DNA of 64,000 bases from the NCBI RefSeq assembly GCF_026626305.1, contig NZ_JAPNUE010000002.1, positions 186,001 through 250,000 on the forward strand, given 5' to 3'. Source of the DNA: Frigidibacter sp. RF13 (GTDB taxonomy: Bacteria; Pseudomonadota; Alphaproteobacteria; Rhodobacterales; Rhodobacteraceae). Under the pieces are notes generated by a model that did no database searches, was not told where the DNA came from, and saw only the letters and a program-made list of their open reading frames with translations. Shown here piece by piece: positions 25,285 to 33,590 of this stretch. Within the stretch, counting starts at the first letter, position 1. Every line of letters starts with the position of its first letter. Both the position numbers and the translations under genes were made by a program.

Positions 25285-26376
25285 CTAGCGCCGCCGCCCC
25301 TTGCGCTCAATCGGCGCAGAAGCAGGGGACGCCGCGTCATGAACCTTCAGCATCACGGTCGGCAGCGCCACCGGGTCGAACTCGGACGAGGGCAGGAAGA
25401 AGCCCCGGTCGGGGTTGGCCCCCTGCGGCACGGTCGCCGTCAGGACGGTGAGCGTCAGATGGAAATGGGTGAAGGTGTGGCGCACCATGCCTTGGGTCTG
25501 CCAGTCGGCGGCAACCGGCGGCGCGGGCACGGGATCGGCCGACCACTCGCTTGTCGGCCAGCCGAGCATGCCGCCCAGAAGCCCCTTTTCCGCCCGCCGT
25601 TCCAGCAGCACCGCGCCATCGGCCCGGCAAACGACATAGGCAAAGCCACGTCGTTCGGGCTTTTCCGGCTTCGGCAGACGGCGCGGCAGGTCGGCGGCGA
25701 TGCCAGCACGGCGACCAAGGCACCGCTCGGTGACGGGGCAGAGGACGCAGGCCGGGCTGCGCGGCGTGCAGATCGTGGCACCAAGGTCCATCATCGCCTG
25801 CGCGTGATCGCCGGGGCGCTTGTCAGGCGTCAGCCGGGCGGCGAGCGCCTGGAGCTCCGGCTTCGCCTTCGGCAGCGGGGTCTCGATTGCGAAAAGCCGC
25901 GCGACCACCCTCTCGACATTGCCGTCCACCACGGTGGCAGGCCGGTCGAAGGCGATGGCGGCGACGGCGGCGGCAGTATAGGGGCCGATGCCCGGCAGGG
26001 CCAAAAGCGTCTCTAATTCAGCGGGAAACTGCCCTTCGTGCCGGTCCACCACCGCCCGGGCGCATTTCAGAAGGTTGCGGGCGCGGGCGTAATAGCCAAG
26101 CCCCGCCCATTCGGCCATCACCTCTTCGTCCCGCGCGGCGGCAAGGTTCGCGACGCTCGGCCAGAGGGCAGTGAAGCGGTTGAAGTAGCCGTTGACAGCG
26201 GCGACCGTCGTCTGTTGCAGCATCACTTCCGACAGCCAGACCCGGTAGGGATCGGGCCGCTCGCCCCGCGCCCGCGCCTCCGGGCCGGTGCGCCAGGGCA
26301 TGGTCCGCGCCGACCGGTCGTACCAGCCGAGAAGCGCCTCGCCCACCGCCGCCGTATCGACCCGCTCATTCGCCAT
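25285..26376 (-). CDS. mutY: A/G-specific adenine glycosylase MutY
   Basis: 363 residues from the ATG at 26376, which has GGGAG 9 bases upstream; the frame also extends to a TTG at 26382. SEVMLQQTTVAAV contains the catalytic glutamate, LPGIGPYTAAAVAAIA the helix-hairpin-helix, and VVDGNVERV the catalytic aspartate. The iron-sulfur cluster ligands are in CTPRSPACVLCPVTERC. The C-terminal NUDIX-like part (GLLGGMLGWPTSEW, VRHTFTHFHL) recognises 8-oxoguanine. It removes adenine paired with 8-oxoG. The gene is divergent from the DUF721 gene, with starts only 23 bases apart, so promoters overlap. Confidence 0.97.
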   Translation of the reverse strand: MANERVDTAAVGEALLGWYDRSARTMPWRTGPEARARGERPDPYRVWLSEVMLQQTTVAAVNGYFNRFTALWPSVANLAAARDEEVMAEWAGLGYYARARNLLKCARAVVDRHEGQFPAELETLLALPGIGPYTAAAVAAIAFDRPATVVDGNVERVVARLFAIETPLPKAKPELQALAARLTPDKRPGDHAQAMMDLGATICTPRSPACVLCPVTERCLGRRAGIAADLPRRLPKPEKPERRGFAYVVCRADGAVLLERRAEKGLLGGMLGWPTSEWSADPVPAPPVAADWQTQGMVRHTFTHFHLTLTVLTATVPQGANPDRGFFLPSSEFDPVALPTVMLKVHDAASPASAPIERKGRRR

Positions 26377-26399
26377 ACCCAAAACTCCCTCGCGCCCCT

Positions 26400-26981
26400 A
26401 TGATGACGCCGACCCTTTCAGACGTGATCCGAATGAGCGCCGCTTCGCAACCCCCAGACAAGGACGATCCGACGCCGCGCCGCGACCGCCGTCTGCGCGG
26501 TTTTGAACCGGCGGCGGGGCTTCTGCGCGACCGGATCCGCAAGGCGGGCGAGACGCGCGGCTTTGCCCTGTCGCGGCTTCTGACCCAATGGGCCGAGATC
26601 GTGGGCGAGGAGGTCGCCGCCATCGCCCAGCCGGTCCGCATCGGCTATGGCCGCGAGGGGATGGGCGGCACGCTCACCCTTCTCGTGTCCGGCGCCGCCG
26701 CGCCCGTGGTGCAGATGCAGCTTCCGCGCATTCAGGAAAAGGTTAACGGCTGTTATGGCTATAATGCCATTGCCCGCATCACGCTGACCCAGACGGCGGC
26801 GGCGGGTTTCGCCGAGGGCCAGACCCCGTTCCGGCCGAAACCCGCCGATCCTGCCCCCGATCCGGCGATCCATGCCGCCGCCGAAGCACTTTCGCGTGAG
26901 GTTAGCGACGAAACCCTGCGCGCGGCGCTTGAAGCATTGGGGGAAAAAGTCTTATCTCGGCCCCGATCAAGGAAAGGCTGA
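26400..26981 (+). CDS. DUF721 (DciA-like) domain protein
   Basis: 193 residues. The DUF721 core is at about 40-125: FALSRLLTQWAEIVGEEVAA, then a beta strand TLTLLVSGAAAPVVQMQLPR and INGCYGYNAIARI-type residues. DciA members load or assist the replicative helicase in bacteria without DnaC; whether this shorter alphaproteobacterial branch does so is not established. The exact start is uncertain (tandem ATGs at 26400, or ATG 26433). It is followed after 3 bases by the DsbA-like gene and is divergent from mutY, a gene order that I recognise from related genomes. Confidence 0.82.
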   Translation: MMTPTLSDVIRMSAASQPPDKDDPTPRRDRRLRGFEPAAGLLRDRIRKAGETRGFALSRLLTQWAEIVGEEVAAIAQPVRIGYGREGMGGTLTLLVSGAAAPVVQMQLPRIQEKVNGCYGYNAIARITLTQTAAAGFAEGQTPFRPKPADPAPDPAIHAAAEALSREVSDETLRAALEALGEKVLSRPRSRKG

Positions 26982-26984
26982 CCG

Positions 26985-27662
26985 ATGATGAAAAAGCTTC
27001 TCGTTCCGGCGGTTACCGCGCTTGCCGCCGTTGGCGGCGCCTGGTGGTACGCAGGCTCCACCACGGCCGAGCTGACCACGCTCATCCCGCCTGCTTCGGC
27101 GCAGGAAAGCGCCACCACCAGTTCCGCCGTCTCGCTGGTGCCCGACATGATCCTCGGCGATCAGAATGCGCCGGTGACGGTGGTGGAATATGCTTCTTTC
27201 ACCTGTCCGCATTGCGCGAATTTCCACGACACGGTCTATGACGAGTTCAAGAAGAACTACATCGACACCGGCAAGGTGAAGTTCGTCTACCGCGAGGTCT
27301 ATTTCGACAAATACGGCCTTTGGGCTGCGATGGTCGCGCGCTGCGGTGGACCCGAGAAATATTTCGGCATCTCCGACATGCTCTATGACGGTCAGCGCGA
27401 CTGGCTTGCCTCTGGCGCCGATCAGGGCATCGCCGACGAACTCAGGAAGATCGGCCTCAAAGCCGGCATGACCGCCGATCAGGTCAACGCCTGCCTGAAC
27501 GACAATGAGCAGGCCAAGGCCATGGTCACGGCCTATCAGACCAATGCGACGAACGACAATGTGAAGGGCACACCCACCTTCCTGATCAACGGCGAATTGC
27601 ATTCGGGCGAGATGTCTTATGCCGACTTCGCCGCCCTTCTCGACGCGGCGCTCGCCAAGTGA
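26985..27662 (+). CDS. DsbA-family thiol:disulfide oxidoreductase (periplasmic)
   Basis: 225 residues with an N-terminal hydrophobic signal or anchor (KLLVPAVTALAAVGGAWWYA). The thioredoxin-fold active site is CPHC in YASFTCPHCANFHDTVYDEF, the same dipeptide as in E. coli DsbA, and the cis-proline loop is in VKGTPTFLINGELHSG. A helical insert lies between them. This form resembles the BdbD/ScsC-like group and should oxidise or transfer disulfides in secreted proteins. GGAAAGG precedes the start. It overlaps the following CoA-transferase gene by 4 bases (GTGA). Confidence 0.93.
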   Translation: MMKKLLVPAVTALAAVGGAWWYAGSTTAELTTLIPPASAQESATTSSAVSLVPDMILGDQNAPVTVVEYASFTCPHCANFHDTVYDEFKKNYIDTGKVKFVYREVYFDKYGLWAAMVARCGGPEKYFGISDMLYDGQRDWLASGADQGIADELRKIGLKAGMTADQVNACLNDNEQAKAMVTAYQTNATNDNVKGTPTFLINGELHSGEMSYADFAALLDAALAK

Positions 27663-28795
27663 CGCCACTTCAGGGTGTGAAGGTCGTCGAACTGGCGCGG
27701 ATTCTGGCCGGCCCCTGGGCGGGCCAGATCCTCGCCGATCTCGGCGCCGACGTAATCAAGGTCGAGGCGCCCGAAGGTGACGATACCCGCCGCTGGGGCC
27801 CGCCCTTCATCGAACGCGACGGCGACCGGTCGGCCGCCTATTTCCACGCCTGCAACCGTGGCAAACGCTCGGTCATCGCCGATTTCCGCACCGAGGAAGG
27901 CCAGGCCTTCGTTCGTGATCTGGTGCGCGATGCCGATGTGCTGATCGAGAATTTCAAGGTCGGCGGGCTGAAGAAATACGGGTTGGATTACGACAGCCTG
28001 AAAGCGGTCAACCCGCGCCTCGTCTATTGCTCGATCACCGGGTTCGGCCAGACCGGGCCTTATGCCCATCGCGCGGGCTATGATTACATCATTCAGGGCA
28101 TGGGCGGACTGATGTCGGTGACCGGCGATCCGGATGGCCAGCCGCAGAAGGTGGGTGTGGCGGTCTCCGACATCTTCACCGGCGTCTATGCCGCGACTGG
28201 CATTCTTGCGGCGCTGCATCAGCGCGACCGGACGGGCGAGGGCCAGCAGGTCGACATGGCGCTTCTCGACGTGACGACGGCGATCATGGCCAATCAGGCG
28301 ATGAATTATCTGGCGACCGGCAGGGCGCCAGTCAGGCTGGGCAATGCGCACCCCAATATTGTGCCTTATGCGGTTTTCGATTGCGCCGACGGCTGGCTGA
28401 TCCTCGCGCCCGGCAATGACGGGCAATTCGGCAGGCTGTGCGCGATCCTCGGGCTGGAGGGCGTGGCGGGCGACCCCAGATACCGCACCAACGCCGACCG
28501 CATCGCCAATCGTGTGGAGCTGACCGCACTTCTGAACGGTGCCACGAAGAGCCTCACCAAGGCCGACCTCCTGTCCGCCTGCGAGCGCGAGGGCGTTCCG
28601 GCGGGCCAGATCAATGACCTCTCCGATGTCTTCGCCGATCCCCAGATCGTCGCGCGCGGCATGAAGCGAGAGATAGACGGCATCCCCACCGTCCGCTCGC
28701 CCTTCACCTTTTCCGCCGCAGACCTGGCGCTTGACCGTCCCTCGCCGAGGCTCGGCGAGCATGATGCCGAGGTAAGGGCACGTCGGCGCGGCTGA
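27659..28795 (+). CDS. Family III CoA-transferase (CaiB/BaiF type)
   Basis: 378 residues from a GTG start that overlaps the dsbA-like stop. LQGVKVVELARILAGPWAGQ and LGADVIKVEAPEGDDTRRWG are the family's N-terminal CoA-binding blocks; the active-site aspartate is in GQQVDMALLDVTTAIMANQA. The family moves CoA between carboxylic acids (formyl/oxalyl, succinyl, carnitine and others); this one cannot be tied to a substrate, although the succinyl-CoA-type glutarate/itaconate members are the closest in style. Two tandem palindromes between 28798 and 28842 separate it from the convergent lpxK. Confidence 0.92.
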   Translation: MTPLQGVKVVELARILAGPWAGQILADLGADVIKVEAPEGDDTRRWGPPFIERDGDRSAAYFHACNRGKRSVIADFRTEEGQAFVRDLVRDADVLIENFKVGGLKKYGLDYDSLKAVNPRLVYCSITGFGQTGPYAHRAGYDYIIQGMGGLMSVTGDPDGQPQKVGVAVSDIFTGVYAATGILAALHQRDRTGEGQQVDMALLDVTTAIMANQAMNYLATGRAPVRLGNAHPNIVPYAVFDCADGWLILAPGNDGQFGRLCAILGLEGVAGDPRYRTNADRIANRVELTALLNGATKSLTKADLLSACEREGVPAGQINDLSDVFADPQIVARGMKREIDGIPTVRSPFTFSAADLALDRPSPRLGEHDAEVRARRRG

Positions 28796-28797
28796 GG

Positions 28798-28842
28798 CAA
28801 ATTCCTTCGAAGGAATTTGTGAAAAGTCTTTGAAGACTTTTC
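28798..28842. terminator. Twin 22-bp palindromes between convergent genes
   Basis: Two hairpins stand back to back. The first is a perfect palindrome centred on CTTCGAAG (28798-28819). The second has 10-bp arms gaaaagtctt / aagacttttc around a TG (28821-28842). Both are AT-rich in a high-GC setting and lie between the ends of the CoA-transferase and lpxK genes, so a bidirectional terminator is likely. A related palindrome is at 49031. Confidence 0.7.
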
Positions 28843-28849
28843 GCCTCCG

Positions 28850-29848
28850 CTACCAGTTCAGGGCATCGAGTTGCGCATCGAGCGCCGAACCGTCCCCGAT
28901 CCGCAGCCGGACGGGCAGCGCCAGAACTTTCGGCCGAAAATTCGCGGGCAGGCGGGCTGCGTCCTTTTCGGTCGTCACCAGTTGCGCCCGCCGCACGTCC
29001 GCCTCGGTCTCCAGCCGCTTCAGCAGGGCCGGCGTGAACGCCTGATGGTCGTCGAGCGGCTCCGCGCGGACCAGATCGGCGCCGAGCGACCGCAGCGTGG
29101 CGAAGAATTTCTCAGGATATCCGATCCCGGCGAAGGCGAGGACGCGCAGGCCCTGCCAGTCCATTCCGGTCTGCAAGGGCTCCAGCGCCCCGGTGATCAG
29201 CGGGCAGGGCAGCATCGCACCCCAGCGGGCGCGGAAATCCTGCTGCGCGCTGTCAGCCCCGATGGACAGCACCAAATCGGCACGGGCGAGGCCCGCCTTG
29301 ACGGGCTCGCGCAGGGGTCCCGCGGGCAGGCAATAGCCGTTGCCGAAGCCCTTGGCGGCATCGACCACGACGATCGACAGATGCTTTCTCAAGGCCGGGT
29401 TCTGGTGTGCGTCGTCGAGAAGGATGGCCTGAGCGCCCGCCGCGACTGCGGCGCGGGCGCCCGCCGCCCGGTCCCGCGCAACCCAGGTCGGCGCGAAAGC
29501 TGACAGAAGCAGCGGCTCGTCCCCCACATCCGCCGCCACATGCCGCCGCTCATCGACCCTGACCGGCCCGGACAGGCGCCCGCCGTGGCCCCGGCTGACC
29601 ACATGGGCCGCGATACCGCGCTGGGCGAGCCGTTCGGCAAGCGCGATCACCGTGGGCGTCTTTCCGGTGCCGCCCGCGTTCAGATTGCCGACCGAGATCA
29701 CCGGCACGCCGGGATCAAAACCCGCCCCACCCCGTGCCAGCCTGCGGGCGGTGGCAGCGGCATAGGCAAGTCCAAGCGGCGCCAGAAGCCGGGCTTGCCA
29801 GCCGGGCTTGTCGGGCGGCGCGAACCAGAAATCCGGCGGCCGCGCCAT
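28850..29848 (-). CDS. lpxK: Tetraacyldisaccharide 4'-kinase
   Basis: 332 residues. [20 protein letters not shown] contains the Walker A loop, ISRGHGG-like [10 protein letters not shown] follows, and DDAHQNPAL corresponds to the DDG/DDxHQ catalytic region. The kinase phosphorylates the 4' position of lipid A disaccharide at the inner membrane; the N-terminal [15 protein letters not shown] helix is the membrane anchor. The ATG at 29848 overlaps the waaA stop by one base (an in-frame GTG precedes it), so the two lipid A/Kdo genes are translationally coupled. Confidence 0.95.
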   Translation of the reverse strand: MARPPDFWFAPPDKPGWQARLLAPLGLAYAAATARRLARGGAGFDPGVPVISVGNLNAGGTGKTPTVIALAERLAQRGIAAHVVSRGHGGRLSGPVRVDERRHVAADVGDEPLLLSAFAPTWVARDRAAGARAAVAAGAQAILLDDAHQNPALRKHLSIVVVDAAKGFGNGYCLPAGPLREPVKAGLARADLVLSIGADSAQQDFRARWGAMLPCPLITGALEPLQTGMDWQGLRVLAFAGIGYPEKFFATLRSLGADLVRAEPLDDHQAFTPALLKRLETEADVRRAQLVTTEKDAARLPANFRPKVLALPVRLRIGDGSALDAQLDALNW

Positions 29849-31065
29849 CACTTCACCCCGACCCGCGCGGGCGCACCGCCGATAAGCTGACAGAGGGCGG
29901 CGGCGGTACGTTCGGCCACCTCAGCCCCGCTCGATGTCGCCGACCAGCCGTTGTGGGCCAGAGCCGCCGCCTTGTCCGGCGCGATCAGGTCGGCGATGGC
30001 GGCGCACAGATCCTCGGGCCCCGCAACGGCACGCGCCGCGCGCGCCTCGGCGAGCCGCGCGTAAGAGGAACCGAACCGCTCTGTCTTCGGTCCGTGCACG
30101 ACCGCCGAGCCCAGAACCGCCGGTTCGAACGGGCAGCGCGTGCCCTCCGCACCCGACAGAGTGCCGCCCATGAACGTGACCGGCGCAAGCCGGTACCAAA
30201 GGCCCGCCTCGGACAGCCCGTCGGCGATCAGAACCTGCACCTCTTCGTCGGGCTCCTCCTCCTCGGCCCGCGTTGCGGAAACCAGGCCCGCGTCGGCGCA
30301 TTTCGCCGCGATCGAGGGCGCGCGCGCCGGGTCGAGCGGCGCGATGATCAGAAGCAGCCGATGTGCATGGCTTTGCGCATGGACCTGTGCGGCGATCACC
30401 GCATCCTCTTCCTCTTCGGGGCAGGCCATGGCGAGCCAGACCGGCCGGGCGCGCAATTGCAGCGCCAGATCCTCGCGTTCGGCCTCATTGTAAGGCAGGG
30501 GATCGGTGCTTTCCTCGATCCGCCCGCCAAGCTCCAGCTTCAGCGCCTGCCCGCCGAGGCGCCGCAAAGCCGCCAGCCCCTCCATATTCTCTGCAAAGAT
30601 CCGGTTGAACCGTCCAAGCACCGACCCGACCATCCCGCGCTTCCAGAAGGCGGTGCCTGAGCCCGCGCCCGCCTCGGCGAGGATCAGCGGCATCCCCCGG
30701 CCATGCGCCTCGGCAATCAGTGCCGCTGGCAAGTCGCGGCCCAGCATCAGCCCCGCGTCGGGGCTCCAATGGTCGAGGAAGGCGCGCACGGCGGGCAACC
30801 TGTCCTGCGGCGCCGGGGCCTGCAGCGCCTCCTCGGGAAGGGTGGGCAGGGCCACAGTTTCGGAGGTGATCAGAAGTGTCAGGCCCGGGTCCGTCCTCCG
30901 AAGCTCGCGCGCGATCTGGGCCATGGCCTCTGCCCGCCCGCCGCGTGCCAGATGCAGCCAGACGAGGCGGCCGTCGGGCCGGGGCGGCAGGTCTTCCGCC
31001 CGCCATCCGGCCTCCGCCCGCTCGGCGAGCAGAAGGTAAAGCCCAAGGGCGAGCGAACGGGCCAT
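29848..31065 (-). CDS. waaA: 3-deoxy-D-manno-octulosonic acid (Kdo) transferase
   Basis: 405 residues from the ATG at 31065 ([13 protein letters not shown], a short membrane anchor); relatives have about 420. The glycosyltransferase-30 fold is recognisable from [18 protein letters not shown] in the N-domain and [20 protein letters not shown] plus AAALAHNGW-type residues in the C-domain. The domain order and neighbours settle the identity: lpxK is coupled downstream and DUF4170 is upstream. The enzyme adds Kdo to lipid IVA from CMP-Kdo at the cytoplasmic face. The sequence is rather divergent, particularly an acidic run [14 protein letters not shown]. Confidence 0.9.
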   Translation of the reverse strand: MARSLALGLYLLLAERAEAGWRAEDLPPRPDGRLVWLHLARGGRAEAMAQIARELRRTDPGLTLLITSETVALPTLPEEALQAPAPQDRLPAVRAFLDHWSPDAGLMLGRDLPAALIAEAHGRGMPLILAEAGAGSGTAFWKRGMVGSVLGRFNRIFAENMEGLAALRRLGGQALKLELGGRIEESTDPLPYNEAEREDLALQLRARPVWLAMACPEEEEDAVIAAQVHAQSHAHRLLLIIAPLDPARAPSIAAKCADAGLVSATRAEEEEPDEEVQVLIADGLSEAGLWYRLAPVTFMGGTLSGAEGTRCPFEPAVLGSAVVHGPKTERFGSSYARLAEARAARAVAGPEDLCAAIADLIAPDKAAALAHNGWSATSSGAEVAERTAAALCQLIGGAPARVGVK

Positions 31066-31072
31066 GGGGCCG

Positions 31073-31318
31073 TCAGAACCCGAGCTCTTCGGTCGGACCC
31101 GAGGCCTGCGCCTCGTCGCGCAGCCGGTGGAGATGGGCGATGAAATAGCGCATGTGGGCATCGTCGACCGTGCGCTGCGCCTCGGCCTTCCAGGCCGCGA
31201 AGGCGCTGGCATAATCGGGGAAAATACCCACGACATGGATTTTCGACACATCGCGGAAGACATTCTTGGCGGGGCTCACAAGCTCCCCTCCGAACACGAG
31301 ATGCAGGCGTTGGGTCAT
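31073..31318 (-). CDS. DUF4170 family protein
   Basis: 81 residues starting at ATG 31318. RLHLVFGGELVSPAKNVFRD and IHVVGIFPDYASAFAAWKAE followed by HMRYFIAHLHRL are typical of DUF4170, a small soluble protein found in alphaproteobacteria next to waaA. The gene ends 7 bases before the waaA start. Function is unknown; the conserved neighbourhood suggests a link to lipopolysaccharide assembly. Confidence 0.88.
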   Translation of the reverse strand: MTQRLHLVFGGELVSPAKNVFRDVSKIHVVGIFPDYASAFAAWKAEAQRTVDDAHMRYFIAHLHRLRDEAQASGPTEELGF

Positions 31319-31370
31319 GGGATGGTCCTTTGGCTTCGGTATCAAATCTAGTGCAGCTTCGGCGGCGAGG

Positions 31371-32153
31371 CTAGCGCGTGAGCCGGTCGATCAGCGCCCG
31401 GTGCAGCCCGGGTGCCGCTGCGAGACAGCCGTCGAGCCGCGGCGGGGTGCCGTTATAGCGAAGAGCGGCGCCCCTGCGGTCGGTCACCAGCGCACCCGCC
31501 TGAGCCGCGATGAGCGTCCCGGCGGCGGCGTCCCATTCCCAGGTCGGTTTCAGCGTCAGCATCGCATCGAAGGCGCCTTCTGCCACCAGGCAAAGCCGCC
31601 AGGCGATGGAAGAGCGGAACATGCGCCGGACCGGCGGCACCACACCGCCCTGCCAGTGCTCGGGCGCAAGGTTTGGCCGCGCCGTCAACAGCGTTGCACC
31701 GTCTGGGCTTTCAGCGGCCGAGGCAGAGATCGGCCGCCCGTTCAGCGTCGAAACAGTGTCTATTCCCGCCGAATAGAGCTTGTCCTGCGCTGGCAGATAG
31801 ACGACGGCGGCGGTCACGCGGCCGTTTTCGGCCACCGCGAACGAATGTGCGAAGTCGCGTGTGCCATCGATGAAGGCGCGGGTCCCATCGATCGGGTCGA
31901 TGATGAACAGCCGCTCGTCGTTCAGCCTGAGATCGCTGTCGGGCGTCTCCTCCGACAGCCAGCCATAGTCGGGGCGGGCGGCGCGAAATTCGGCTTCCAG
32001 CATCCGGTTGACCGCCAGATCGGCCTCGGTGACCGGCCCGGCGCCGTCACCCTTGTCCCAGGTTTCGGGCGACTGCCGCCAGAAAGTCAGCGCGATGCGC
32101 CCCGCCTCCCGCGCCGCCTCGGTCAGCAGCGCCAGATCGTCATTCGCCGGCAA
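31371..32153 (-). CDS. cysQ: Inositol-monophosphatase family phosphatase, probably 3'(2'),5'-bisphosphate nucleotidase
   Basis: 260 residues. The metal-binding motifs of the family are LSEET (acidic pair), IDPIDGTRAF and WEWDAAAG, all intact. VTEADLAVNRML also fits. CysQ-type members hydrolyse PAP produced in sulfate assimilation; others act on inositol or histidinol phosphates, so the exact substrate is inferred from the local order (tldE-cysQ-DUF4170-waaA), which I recognise from related genomes. The start overlaps the 3' end of the TldE gene by 14 bases. Confidence 0.82.
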   Translation of the reverse strand: MPANDDLALLTEAAREAGRIALTFWRQSPETWDKGDGAGPVTEADLAVNRMLEAEFRAARPDYGWLSEETPDSDLRLNDERLFIIDPIDGTRAFIDGTRDFAHSFAVAENGRVTAAVVYLPAQDKLYSAGIDTVSTLNGRPISASAAESPDGATLLTARPNLAPEHWQGGVVPPVRRMFRSSIAWRLCLVAEGAFDAMLTLKPTWEWDAAAGTLIAAQAGALVTDRRGAALRYNGTPPRLDGCLAAAPGLHRALIDRLTR

Positions 32154-33486
32154 GGGTCAGGCCCCCGACCAGAAGGCTCGGCACCACATGCGACAGGTGG
32201 GTGCGGGCATCGTTCGCGGGCACCATCGCCAGAAGCATGTCGCGCAGGTTGCCCGCGATCGTGCATTCGTTCACCGGATAGGCGATCTCGCCCTTCTCGA
32301 CCCAGAAGCCCGAGACGCCGCGCGAATAATCGCCCGTATTGGGGTTGATCGAGGCGCCGATGAAACCGGTGACCAGAAGGCCGGTGCCCATGTCGCTGAG
32401 AAGGTCCTCGCGACTGTGCGCGCCTTGCGTCAGCGCGATATTGCCATTGCCCGGCGCGGGCGGCGAGGAGACGTTGCGCGAGGCCGATGCGGTCGACTGC
32501 ATTCCCAGCCGCCGACCGGTCGAAAGATCAAGCGTCCAGCCAGTCAGCATCCCGTCCGCCACGATTTGGCGCACTCCGGTCGGCAGCCCCTCACCGTCGA
32601 AGGGGCGCGAGCCGGACAGCCGCGGTCTGGTCGGGTCTTCGGTGATCGACAGCCCTTTGGGCAGCACCTGCTGGCCAAGCTTGTCTCGAAGCCACGAGGC
32701 GCCGCGCACGATCGACATGCCATTCACCGCCGACAGAAGATGCCCGACAAGGCTTGAGGAAATCCGTTCATCGAACAGGACCGGGTAAGCGCCGGTCTTC
32801 GGCCGCCGCGCCCCGGCACGTGCCACCGCGCGGTCACCCGCGCGCCCGCCGATTTCCTCGGCCGACGGCATGTCGGCGCCCCAGGCGCGGCTTTCGGCCG
32901 CCCAGTCACGCTCCATCGCCAGACCCTCGCCGGTGATCGCCATAGCCGACAGGGAATGCGAACTGCGGGCATAGCCGCCCGCGAAACCGTTGCTGGCGGC
33001 AAGGAACAATCTGCGGCGCGAGAAGGCCGCGCCCGCCTCGACCTGGCTCACGCCCTTCACTGCCAGCGCCGCCGCCTCTGCCGCCCGCGCGCCCGCTTCC
33101 AGCGCCGCGGCCGACGGGTCTTCGGCCGGGTCGGTCAGTTCCAGCGACGCCAGATCCCAGCCTTTCGCCAGCTGCGACGGATCGGCGAGCCCCGCCGTAT
33201 CATCCTCGGGCGCCTCTCGCGCCATGGCAACGGCGCGTTCGGCCATGTCGGCGATCGTCCGCGCCGACTGGTCCGAGGCCGAGACGCAGGCCTGCCGCTG
33301 GCCCACGAAGACCCTCAGCCCGATCTCGACGCCTTCGGCCCGTTCGGCCTGTTCCAGCCGCCCCTGCCGCACATCGGCCGAAATCGCGGTACCGTCGAGC
33401 GCCATCGCATCCGCCGCTGTCGCACCGGCGCTCCGCGCCGCCGACAGAAGCGCATCGGTCAAAGCTTCCAGCCTGTCTGCCATCAT
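32140..33486 (-). CDS. pmbA: TldE/PmbA metalloprotease-related protein
   Basis: 448 residues from the ATG at 33486 (GGAAG 6 bases upstream). The TldD/PmbA family signatures are present: VRQGRLEQAERAEGVEIGLR, RPKTGAYPVLFDERISSSLVGHL at about two thirds, LSGSRPFDGEGLPT and the C-terminal NPNTGDYSRGVSGFWVEKGE. TldE pairs with TldD to cleave unfolded peptides and to mature certain modified peptides (microcin B17-type). TldD itself carries the metal site; its gene is not in this window. The 5' neighbour is separated by a terminator hairpin at 33544-33573. Confidence 0.94.
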   Translation of the reverse strand: MMADRLEALTDALLSAARSAGATAADAMALDGTAISADVRQGRLEQAERAEGVEIGLRVFVGQRQACVSASDQSARTIADMAERAVAMAREAPEDDTAGLADPSQLAKGWDLASLELTDPAEDPSAAALEAGARAAEAAALAVKGVSQVEAGAAFSRRRLFLAASNGFAGGYARSSHSLSAMAITGEGLAMERDWAAESRAWGADMPSAEEIGGRAGDRAVARAGARRPKTGAYPVLFDERISSSLVGHLLSAVNGMSIVRGASWLRDKLGQQVLPKGLSITEDPTRPRLSGSRPFDGEGLPTGVRQIVADGMLTGWTLDLSTGRRLGMQSTASASRNVSSPPAPGNGNIALTQGAHSREDLLSDMGTGLLVTGFIGASINPNTGDYSRGVSGFWVEKGEIAYPVNECTIAGNLRDMLLAMVPANDARTHLSHVVPSLLVGGLTLAGE

Positions 33487-33543
33487 GGTCTTCCTTGCCT
33501 CTTGCAAAGCGACCTAAGCCCTCTTGCGGGATTTGCCAAGCCA

Positions 33544-33573
33544 AAGGGCCGCCCGGTCACCCGGACGGCCCTT
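33544..33573 (-). terminator. Intrinsic terminator after the DUF2125 gene
   Basis: An interrupted stem, aagggccg / cggccctt extended by ccgg/ccgg around a tcac loop, lies 18 bases beyond the DUF2125 stop. On the minus strand it is followed by TTTGG. It separates the DUF2125 gene from the TldE operon. Confidence 0.7.
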
Positions 33574-33590
33574 GAAGGATCGCGTGAAAT

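Noticed and set aside
29848-31263. Longer waaA start at 31263
   Set aside because: The extra residues overlap the DUF4170 gene and are antisense-like in composition. [12 protein letters not shown] at 31065 is the normal family start.
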